Source of the DNA: JABFSC01 sp031389045
Lineage (GTDB): Bacteria; Desulfobacterota; Binatia; Bin18
Assembly (NCBI GenBank): GCA_031389045.1
Contig: JANMSE010000589.1
Coordinates: 1 to 29,505, forward strand
DNA: 29,505 nt
Direction of reading: 5' to 3'
Below the pieces are notes generated by a model. The model did not search any database. It was not told where the DNA came from and saw only the letters and a program-made list of their open reading frames with translations. Every line of letters begins with the position of its first letter. Position 1 is the stretch's first letter. Positions 24,137 through 29,505 of this stretch are shown piece by piece. The position numbers and the translations under genes are program-made.

Positions 24137-24421
24137 CTACACATAATGCGGTAAGATATCCTTTCCAAACCGTTTGAGCATCAGCTTGACCTGCTCCAGC
24201 GGGACATAGCCTTGGTCCGACTGCCAGATAAACCATTCGGGGTTGGCGGTTTCCATCAGGAGGTCCATGCCGCGTCGAATATCACTGGTCGTGCCAACGA
24301 GGGCGAAGTGCGCCTTCTCCATGCGTTCCATCGTGCATTCCGACGGTGGCATCGGACGCAGACGTTTCCGCTCTTCCAGGGTCGCGGCCAGGGCCGGATA
24401 AAAGAAATACATGAATTTCAT
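24137..24421 (-). CDS. 94-residue protein resembling an LLM C-terminal domain
   Basis: The protein starts MKFMYFFYPALAATLEERKRL. It then follows the C-terminal pattern of LLM oxidoreductases: ALVGTTSDIRRGMDLLME corresponds to CGSPDTVARQIERIL, and WFIWQSDQGYVPLEQVKLM then RFGKDILPHYV corresponds to the final helices of the neighbour at 22835. The barrel and flavin site are missing. It has its own ATG and GAGAGGAC ribosome binding site and no internal stop, so it may be an expressed mini-protein rather than debris. It lies between the acyl-CoA dehydrogenase (24-base gap) and the full LLM gene. Confidence 0.65.
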   Translation of the reverse strand: MKFMYFFYPALAATLEERKRLRPMPPSECTMERMEKAHFALVGTTSDIRRGMDLLMETANPEWFIWQSDQGYVPLEQVKLMLKRFGKDILPHYV

Positions 24422-24445
24422 AATGGTCCGTCCTCTCTTCTTTCG

Positions 24446-25612
24446 TTATCCCTTCGGCAAACCGAGCACACGCTCGCCGAGAATGCCGCGTTGAATTTCC
24501 GACGTGCCACCAGCAATGGTGTACAGATGCGTACTGAGCGCGCAGTGCATCCAGTAGCTCCCGTCAATGTCGTCCTCACTCTCCGACACAACCTGAGCAG
24601 CCGAGCCGAGCAGCGCGGTGGCAAACAGCACGACTCGTTGGTTCAATTCACTCGCCGCCAGTTTCACCATTGAGCTTTCCGGGCCAGGCGGTTCGCCACG
24701 CAACTGCCGCGTGAGCTGGCGTAGGCTGGTGTACTTGATGGCTTGACATTCAATATGAAACCGCGCGACTTGTTGCCGAACCGCGGCATCAACCGCGGCT
24801 TCCTGTTTCACGACCTTGATGAGCTGCGTAATCACCGACTCCACCGGCGAGAGCACGTCGAAGGTGACCCGCTCGAACATCAGCGTCGTCAACATCACCG
24901 GCCAGCCCTGGTTCTTGCCACCAATCAAATTTTCTTTCGGGACCCGCACGTTATCGAAAAAGACCTCGTTGAACTCCGCGTCGCCATTGATCTGTCGCAA
25001 CGGGCGCACCGTGATCCCTGGCGATTGCATATCGACGATGACGCACGAAATCCCCTTATGTTTCGGCGCGGCGGGATCGGTTCGCGCGAGCAAGAGACAA
25101 AACCGGGCGTACTGGGCAAAGGAGGTCCACACCTTCTGTCCGTTGATGACGAAGTCGTCCCCCTCTTCCACCGCGCGGGTTTGTAGCGAGGCAATGTCTG
25201 AACCGGCCCCGGGCTCGGAGTATCCCTGACACCAGATTTCCTCGCCGTTGAGAATCGTGGGAATATACCGTTGCTTCTGCGCTTCGGTGCCCCAGTGGAT
25301 CAACGTGGGACCGGCGATGCGAGTACCCATGAAGTTGGCGATCTCCGGCATGCGCGCACGCACCATCTCTTGTTGATAGATGGTCTGTTCCATCGCGGTC
25401 GCGCCACGCCCACCGTAGGCTTTGGGCCAGTGAATGCCGACCCAGCCAGCGCCATGTAACTGACGTTGCCAATCGAGCTGGAGGGCGAACCGTGCGTCTT
25501 GATCGAGATGGAGGAATGTCGCGGGGTCGTAGCCCTTGGGTGGGTTCGCCGCGAGCCACGCGCGTAGCTCTTGGCGGAAGGCATCTTCTTGTGGCGAATA
25601 ATCAAAATCCAC
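24446..25612 (-). CDS. Acyl-CoA dehydrogenase family flavoenzyme
   Basis: A 388-residue FAD enzyme. VDFDYSPQEDAFRQELRAWL starts the all-helical N-domain. CQGYSEPGAGSDIASLQT and DFVINGQKVWTSFAQYA form the beta-domain/FAD signature. The C-terminal end is YTIAGGTSEIQRGILGERVLGLP. Such enzymes oxidise acyl-CoA thioesters or related substrates and pass electrons to ETF. The frame is open up to 25690, but the start is set at GTG 25612: GGGGAG sits seven bases upstream, and the promoter and operator occupy 25653-25690, so longer forms would begin inside the promoter. It leads the operon with the mini-LLM and LLM genes and is divergent from marR. Confidence 0.92.
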   Translation of the reverse strand: MDFDYSPQEDAFRQELRAWLAANPPKGYDPATFLHLDQDARFALQLDWQRQLHGAGWVGIHWPKAYGGRGATAMEQTIYQQEMVRARMPEIANFMGTRIAGPTLIHWGTEAQKQRYIPTILNGEEIWCQGYSEPGAGSDIASLQTRAVEEGDDFVINGQKVWTSFAQYARFCLLLARTDPAAPKHKGISCVIVDMQSPGITVRPLRQINGDAEFNEVFFDNVRVPKENLIGGKNQGWPVMLTTLMFERVTFDVLSPVESVITQLIKVVKQEAAVDAAVRQQVARFHIECQAIKYTSLRQLTRQLRGEPPGPESSMVKLAASELNQRVVLFATALLGSAAQVVSESEDDIDGSYWMHCALSTHLYTIAGGTSEIQRGILGERVLGLPKG

Positions 25613-25645
25613 GTGCGGTCTCCCCTGTCTGTGTCTGGTGGGGTC

Positions 25646-25699
25646 CAAAAAGTGTCCCCAGGACATATAATCCGTAGGACTTATTGTCAAGCGCGAAAT
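25646..25699 (-). promoter_or_regulatory. Promoter with palindromic operator, copy B (acyl-CoA dehydrogenase)
   Basis: Minus-strand -35 TTGACA (25685-25690, perfect), 17-base spacer, -10 TATGTC (25662-25667; TATATG nearby). The palindrome TGTCC-CCA-GGACA is at 25653-25665. The segment from GTCCAAAA to GCGAAATT matches copy A at 19056-19112 almost base for base. Transcripts would start about 40 bases before the GTG at 25612. It lies between that gene and the divergent MarR gene. Confidence 0.8.
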
Positions 25700-25712
25700 T
25701 TTTCGTTACAAG
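25684..25712 (+). promoter_or_regulatory. Divergent promoter for the MarR-family gene
   Basis: Plus-strand TTGTCA (25684-25689), a 17-base spacer and TACAAG (25707-25712). The -35 overlaps that of the opposing promoter, so one bound regulator could influence both directions. Called by eye from the consensus. Confidence 0.45.
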
Positions 25713-25744
25713 AGGCCAGTTTCTTTCACGCCAAAAGCACATCC

Positions 25745-26278
25745 ATGAAAACGCAGACGCCAGCGCTCCCACCCAAGAAACGGGCAAAATCCACGGTCGC
25801 CGCCGAACTGCAAGAGTTTTTCTATCCCATCCACTACCAAGTCGGGATGGCATTAGAGGATGCGTTGCGCGGCGGGCTGCTGACGCGCAAGCAATCCGCC
25901 ATTTTGTGGATGATTCGGTCCGCTGGTGAAGCGCGTCGCCAGATGCGCCGCAAGGACATCGTGCAGTCGATGCAAAGCTGGTTCGAGGTCACCAATTCCG
26001 GCTTGAGCAAGGCGATTCGCGGCATGGCACGCGCGCCACTGACCTTGGTCGAGATCACCGAAGACCCACACTCCGCCAGGGAAAAGCTCATCACGCTGAC
26101 CCCCAAGGGTGAAGAGTTTGTCGCGGCGATGGCCGCGCGGGGAGAAGTTTTTCTCCACGACGTCGTCCAACACCTGCCCGTGAACGTCACTCGTGGTGGA
26201 GTCGAATACTTGCAACAGTTGACCGCGGCTTTCAATCAGTCACGCGCGGTGAAAGGGAAGCCGGGCGCAAAACGCTAG
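25745..26278 (+). CDS. MarR-family winged-helix transcriptional regulator
   Basis: A 177-residue protein. After a basic N-terminal tail (PPKKRAKS) comes the helical dimerisation part (AAELQEFFYPIHYQVGMALE), then LTRKQSAILWMI, the recognition region MRRKDIVQSMQSWFEVTNSGLSKAIRGM, and a wing segment VEITEDPHSAREKLITLTPKGEEFVAAM, which matches the MarR wing (DxRxxxxxLTxxG). A C-terminal helix completes the dimer interface. MarR proteins usually repress neighbouring catabolic genes and release DNA on binding an aromatic or CoA-thioester ligand. The ATG at 25745 is used because upstream codons fall in the promoter. It likely binds the TGTCCCCAGGACA operators. Confidence 0.85.
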   Translation: MKTQTPALPPKKRAKSTVAAELQEFFYPIHYQVGMALEDALRGGLLTRKQSAILWMIRSAGEARRQMRRKDIVQSMQSWFEVTNSGLSKAIRGMARAPLTLVEITEDPHSAREKLITLTPKGEEFVAAMAARGEVFLHDVVQHLPVNVTRGGVEYLQQLTAAFNQSRAVKGKPGAKR

Positions 26279-26560
26279 AGAGCAGACTTGGCTGCGATAG
26301 CAACCCACAGAGCCCTTCAGGAGGCGGCGTATTGGGAGCAGCTTTACGCCGCTGTCAAGGCGGTACGGAATGAGGGCACCGTAGAGGCGGAATTTGTCGC
26401 GACCTTTATCCTACCGGTCGGGGCGGTCCGTCGGGTTGATGAGCCACAACCCAGTGGGAGCGCATGTCCGACTCTTGAGAGGAAAGTACGTTCGCGTGCT
26501 TGCGAAGCTGGAGGTGCTCACGCGCGCGCGACGTGGGCGGTCGGGCAGCACGCCGCGCGC
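26279..26560. other. Intergenic stretch without a supported gene
   Basis: This 282-base gap between marR and the convergent DUF3782-like gene has a plus-strand open frame from 26288, but its composition is not convincing (Arg/Ala-rich tail, no ribosome binding site, no family pattern). It may be the remnant of a lost gene. No hairpin with a T-tract is obvious. Confidence 0.4.
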
Positions 26561-27274
26561 TTACCCTAGTTCTTCTGGTTCGATCACCTCAATCCCCGAC
26601 TGACGGAGAGCTTGGGCACGCTGACTATGAATGGACGCCGTGGCAAGGATGACACGAGTGGGAGTAACGCCCGTGGTTTCCGTGTAGAGTCGGCGCTTGC
26701 GCTCCAAACGTTCCAAGATAGTGGGGCCCACACTCGCGGCGATCTCGACCAAAATGTGCTGATGGTCAAAGATCAACACATCAAACTGTTCGCCGGCAAT
26801 CACGCGCTGCTCAACCTTAACGCCAAAGGACTGCTCTAATATGGCGGCGATGGTCTGCCGAAACAGACTCTCATTACGGATCCCCCAGCGGGCGCCAAGC
26901 CGATCAATGGCTTGATGAAGTTCTTTGAACCCTGCCTCCATCCGCCCTTCCAGGGTATTGAAGCGTGCGTCAACCTGCTCGAAGCGGTGGTCAACCTGCT
27001 CGAAGCGGCGGTCAACCTGTTCAAGGTGACGATCAATCTGCTCAAGGCGGAGATCAACCTGATCAAGGCGACGATCAACCTGCTCAAAGCGGCGGTTCAC
27101 ATCAGTACGAAAGTCCCGCATCTCAGCCAGGATCGTCGCCACCTCTTCCTTCCGCACCAATATCTTCAGAAACACGTTGTAGATCATCGGTTCCAGGTCT
27201 GGACGCCGTTCCAGCAAGTCAGGGAGCTGCCGACCGAAGGTTTCGACCAATTCTTCATCACTGAGCCGTACCAT
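26561..27274 (-). CDS. DUF3782-like coiled-coil protein with PD-(D/E)xK-type domain
   Basis: A 237-residue protein starting MVRLSDEELVETFGRQLPDL; AAAGGA lies eight bases before the ATG at 27274. Residues ~55-105 are a coiled coil of tandem 7-residue units (RRFEQVD, RRLDQVD, LRLEQID, RHLEQVD, RRFEQVD, HRFEQVD). A nuclease-like domain follows: RWGIRNESLFRQTIAAILEQ, then EQFDVLIFDHQHILVEIAAS. In related proteins the last part reads D...E-x-K; here the lysine position is alanine (VEIAAS), so catalysis is doubtful. The family is common and often multicopy, role unknown. Downstream of, and in the same orientation as, the RNA ligase gene (107-base gap). Confidence 0.78.
   Translation of the reverse strand: MVRLSDEELVETFGRQLPDLLERRPDLEPMIYNVFLKILVRKEEVATILAEMRDFRTDVNRRFEQVDRRLDQVDLRLEQIDRHLEQVDRRFEQVDHRFEQVDARFNTLEGRMEAGFKELHQAIDRLGARWGIRNESLFRQTIAAILEQSFGVKVEQRVIAGEQFDVLIFDHQHILVEIAASVGPTILERLERKRRLYTETTGVTPTRVILATASIHSQRAQALRQSGIEVIEPEELG
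26968..27093. repeat. Six 21-bp tandem repeats inside the coiled-coil gene
   Basis: Six consecutive 21-base units with the consensus (G)GTCAACCTGCTCAAGGCGG encode the heptad repeats of the coiled coil (one unit per seven residues). Units differ by a few bases, so the array has diverged, but it is an obvious substrate for expansion or contraction by slippage. Confidence 0.85.
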
Positions 27275-27381
27275 CGCATTATTCCTTTCGCGTACCACAC
27301 TACAATAGTGGGAAGAACGCATTTGTCCACACTTATGGTGGCGAACCGTAGCACGACCGAGGAATGATGCGTGAAGCCCGA

Positions 27382-28413
27382 TCATCCACCCTCATCAACT
27401 TTGAACGAGAGCGGTCTCGCCTTGATGCTCTTCCAGATCAGTTGCGAGTAGTCCTTCCTATCCAGCAGATGAAACAAGATGGCGCTGTACGGAGTCTTGG
27501 TGAAGATGGCCGCGTATTCCTTGCGTGTGGTCGCCGTAGAGGCGTCGAAAATCCGTCGCGCCGCACGCTCAATGTCGTCGTACTGCCCACGCAGGTGGCT
27601 CACTGTCTGTTGGAGCCACCGGTGAAACTCGTCGGGCACCCGCTCCACTAGACTCACCATGTCGGCCCCGGTCATCAGGTACTCTTCCAGGATCATCTTC
27701 TCACTCACGCCCGTCAGCAGTCGATGGAGCCGCACGTATTCGGCGCATTTCACCTTCACCCGCAGGCCACTGGCGAAACGGACCACGAACCCTTCACTGT
27801 TCTCCCAGTCGAGCGCTCGCAGTGACGTCACATCGGTCACACCCTCATGTTTCTTGGCCACGGGAAACCCAATATCGATCAGCGGAAATTCGCGCCCCGT
27901 GGCGGTGTCGATGATCGCTAGCAGCACCAGCTCGCGTCGATCCCCATAGTTCACGACGATACGATTCTCTGGATAGATAATCTCAAACAGATACGTCAGC
28001 CGCCGATCCAGACTAGAGAGGTCGTAGGTACGGAGTAGCTCGGTCGCGATCTGGGACTGTGGGCTCTCGAAACTGCCACGTGTGGAGATGTAGGGTTCGT
28101 CGTCGAGCCAATAGAGAATTCCCAGCGAGCCGTCGAGTTTTTCGTAGACCTCGAACGGTTCGTCGGGGAGCTGCTCCACCTGCTCCAGATTGAAAAACTT
28201 GGTGAAGGGGCGCGCGAGAATGGTCCCCTCATGGTCGGCGATCAAGCCTCGACAGGTCAGCGTGGTGTGATTCCACAGTCCCGCATACTGCGCTCTCGCC
28301 GTGTAATTATAGATGTGCAGCGGCGCGGTCGGATGCGAGCGCACGGAGATGTAACCCTCCTCCACCATTTGGCGCAGTTCGGCCAGCTCATGGACGTTAG
28401 TGACGATCTTCAT
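27382..28413 (-). CDS. T4 Rnl1-like RNA ligase (nucleotidyltransferase)
   Basis: A 343-residue ATP-dependent RNA ligase-like enzyme. Motif I is YEKLDGS with the adenylated lysine at K92. An upstream arginine motif TCRGLI (54-58) is as in T4 RnlA. Later motifs are YLFEIIYPENRIVVNYG (IIIa), ENSEGFVVRF (IV) and RVKVKCAEYVRLH (V). The C-terminal ~110 residues are helical. These enzymes seal 3'-OH/5'-phosphate RNA ends, for example tRNA cut by anticodon nucleases. The ATG at 28413 has AAAGG six bases upstream and is preferred to the TTG two codons earlier. No polynucleotide kinase/phosphatase partner is seen in the window. A fragment of this gene is repeated at 28539-28617. Confidence 0.9.
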   Translation of the reverse strand: MKIVTNVHELAELRQMVEEGYISVRSHPTAPLHIYNYTARAQYAGLWNHTTLTCRGLIADHEGTILARPFTKFFNLEQVEQLPDEPFEVYEKLDGSLGILYWLDDEPYISTRGSFESPQSQIATELLRTYDLSSLDRRLTYLFEIIYPENRIVVNYGDRRELVLLAIIDTATGREFPLIDIGFPVAKKHEGVTDVTSLRALDWENSEGFVVRFASGLRVKVKCAEYVRLHRLLTGVSEKMILEEYLMTGADMVSLVERVPDEFHRWLQQTVSHLRGQYDDIERAARRIFDASTATTRKEYAAIFTKTPYSAILFHLLDRKDYSQLIWKSIKARPLSFKVDEGG

Positions 28414-28463
28414 AATCAACCTTTAGGACTTCCTCGCAAGCTTCCGCGAAAAGAGCCTCTCCG

Positions 28464-28515
28464 TGGGCAATAGCATGAAGTTCAGCCAAAGTGGAATTGC
28501 CGACGGATTGGAGCG
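28464..28515. repeat. Dispersed repeat of about 50 bp, copy B
   Basis: TGGGCAATAGCATGAAGTT ... GCCGACGGATTGGAGCG aligns with copy A at 19161-19211, same orientation. It lies directly beside the duplicated RNA ligase fragment, in the 303-base gap before the lipoprotein gene. Confidence 0.6.
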
Positions 28516-28538
28516 TGTCGCGAAACAGAGCGGAAACC

Positions 28539-28617
28539 CATCAGGGACCAGCTCCCCCTGATTCGGCATGTCGGCCCCGGTCATCAGGTACCTCTCTAGG
28601 ATCATCTTTTCGCTCAT
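28539..28617 (-). pseudogene. Duplicated fragment of the RNA ligase gene
   Basis: The minus strand reads MSEKMILERYLMTGADM and continues to ELVPDGF, matching VSEKMILEEYLMTGADM...ERVPDEF inside the adjacent RNA ligase (27622-27708). About 45 of the 51 best-matching bases look identical. Similarity stops on both sides, so this is a partial duplication rather than a gene, although an ATG occurs at its edge. The flanking sequence runs into the dispersed repeat. Confidence 0.8.
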
Positions 28618-28716
28618 TGGCGGACATGAGCATTCCCGGTTACGTTTTCTCTCTGGCTTGTCCCAACGTCCCGTGCTACCGTTGCCCGACCAATCTTGAT
28701 GGTGTGGAGGTAGCGG

Positions 28717-29070
28717 ATGTGGACGAGGAAGGTGAGGTTTCTCTTGGGGAAAACCCTGATCATTGTTGTCCTGTTGTTTCTCAATGCCTGTAGCGCGCAG
28801 AAGTCTTCCGTGGACGATGCGTTCCTCGTTGATGGCAAAGACCCATTTGATGACGCATTCTTCGCCGATTCGCCAAAGTGGGACAGCTCTGTCCTAGAAC
28901 AGAGCGAAGTGCTCTCTTCAACCGAAGCCACGAAAGAGTGGGATGAACAGATGAAACAGTTGGAGGAGCCGAAAACTTTTCAGGAAAAGGCCGAAGAAGC
29001 ACTCTTCAGCACCGCCCTCATTGGCGGGATGGTGGCAAAGATGATCTTTCTGCCGTTCTTAGGCTTGTGA
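28717..29070 (+). CDS. Small lipoprotein
   Basis: A 117-residue protein with a lipoprotein signal: basic MWTRKVRFLLGK, a hydrophobic core TLIIVVLLFL, then the lipobox LNAC with Cys at residue 25. The mature part is acidic (VDDAFLVDGKDPFDDAFFAD), then a helical, charged segment, and ends with a hydrophobic stretch (STALIGGMVAKMIFLPFLGL) that could be a second membrane anchor. GGAGG lies six bases before the ATG. Its last 12 bases overlap the end of the convergent MFS remnant. No family is recognised. Confidence 0.75.
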   Translation: MWTRKVRFLLGKTLIIVVLLFLNACSAQKSSVDDAFLVDGKDPFDDAFFADSPKWDSSVLEQSEVLSSTEATKEWDEQMKQLEEPKTFQEKAEEALFSTALIGGMVAKMIFLPFLGL

Positions 29071-29388
29071 CGATCCAGCGTGGCGCGCGGTGTGAGTGCC
29101 CACGAGAAAGATCACCAGCGCGCCGGTAATACAGCCACTGCCACACAGATACATGGCGCTGAAGCCAATGTGGGTGGCGATGGTGCCCATCAGTATCCCG
29201 CCCAGTCCCATGCCCAAGTCGAGCCCTTGGCCAAAGGTGCTCATGCCCAACCCTCGCCGTTCGGGCGAGAGGCGATCACTCATAAACGCGCTCAGTCCTG
29301 GTTGCGCGAGACCAAATCCCAGGCCGTAGAGAATCACTCCGAGATAGAGAGTAGAGATGGGCTCGTCGTGGAGACGCGTCGGCTGGCG
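29059..29388 (-). pseudogene. MFS transporter, C-terminal fragment
   Basis: About 109 codons remain, reading LYLGVILYGLGFGLAQPGLSAFMSD, then RLSPERRGLGMSTFGQGLDLGMGLGGILMG and ending after LVIFLVGTHTARH. This is the last three to four transmembrane helices of a major facilitator, including the RxxG...G...G pattern. No helices precede it: the frame is blocked by the stop of another gene at 29389. A GTG at 29337 could start a short product, but a functional 12-helix carrier is impossible. Called a truncated gene. Confidence 0.75.
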
Positions 29389-29505
29389 TCACTCGTCTGA
29401 CTCTCCCCAGCCGTGGCGAACAGTCTCATCACCAAGAGCGGCCCATGCGGTATCCTCGGCGACTTCTTCCTGGTCTAAAGCGCGGTAATATCGCTCAATC
29501 GCTTG
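29389..29505 (-). CDS. C-terminal 38 residues of an unidentified small protein
   Basis: The frame is open at the window edge and ends TGA at 29389. The visible part reads QAIERYYRALDQEEVAEDTA then WAALGDETVRHGWGESDE. The acidic, helical tail with AWAxL resembles C-termini of small ribbon-helix-helix antitoxin-like proteins. The N-terminal DNA-binding part, if any, is outside the window, so the identity is only suggested. Confidence 0.5.
   Translation of the reverse strand, partial: QAIERYYRALDQEEVAEDTAWAALGDETVRHGWGESDE

Noticed and set aside
26288..26569. 93-codon plus-strand frame after marR
   Set aside because: No ribosome binding site, no family pattern, Arg/Ala-rich end typical of random high-G+C frames; left as an intergenic note.
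26968..27093. Tandem repeats as a possible CRISPR array
   Set aside because: Units are 21 bases with no spacers and encode coiled-coil heptads in frame.

Overview
The window looks like chromosomal DNA from an uncultured, aerobic, Gram-negative environmental bacterium of moderately high G+C (upper 50s by eye). It encodes a lipoprotein with a lipobox, secreted and periplasmic proteins, and a dense set of oxygen-dependent catabolic enzymes: P450, Rieske oxygenase, Baeyer-Villiger-type monooxygenase, luciferase-like oxidoreductase and acyl-CoA dehydrogenase. This flavour fits soil or marine lineages such as Binatota, Tectomicrobia or other deep Desulfobacterota-like groups. That placement is inference, since there is no rRNA or marker gene here.

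Layout. Positions 1-10910 hold mostly housekeeping or unrelated genes: the 5' part of an alpha-glucan phosphorylase (minus), a divergent 1-Cys peroxiredoxin, a PIF1-like helicase, a decayed SDR gene behind a cytochrome P450, a periplasmic DUF3108 protein, a secreted Ala/Pro-rich protein, and a two-gene plus-strand operon of a Hel308/Ski2-like helicase with an unrecognised 487-residue partner. Positions 10974-18993 are a minus-strand catabolic block: VOC protein, cupin, amidohydrolase, BVMO-like flavoprotein, a 120-aa unknown and a Rieske oxygenase. It is interrupted by a lower-G+C restriction-modification pair (14460-16429). A large secreted arylsulfatase (19373-21826) and a divergent membrane protein follow. 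Next comes a second catabolic unit: acyl-CoA dehydrogenase, a 94-aa LLM-like mini-protein and a full LLM flavin oxidoreductase, divergent from a MarR-type regulator. The right end holds a DUF3782-like coiled-coil protein, a T4 Rnl1-like RNA ligase with a duplicated fragment, a lipoprotein, a truncated MFS gene and the tail of a small gene.

How the parts connect. The strongest regulatory signal is a roughly 55-bp promoter/operator present twice, upstream of the VOC gene and upstream of the acyl-CoA dehydrogenase/marR divergon. Both copies have a TTGAC(A/G) -35 element, a 17-bp spacer and the palindrome TGTCCCCAGGACA over the -10 region. This suggests that the MarR-family protein at 25745 controls both catabolic units as one regulon. 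The window also carries several kinds of non-coding repeats: two inverted arrays of degenerate heptamers, a REP-like hairpin element, a dispersed repeat of about 50 bp in two copies, and 21-bp tandem repeats inside the DUF3782-like gene.
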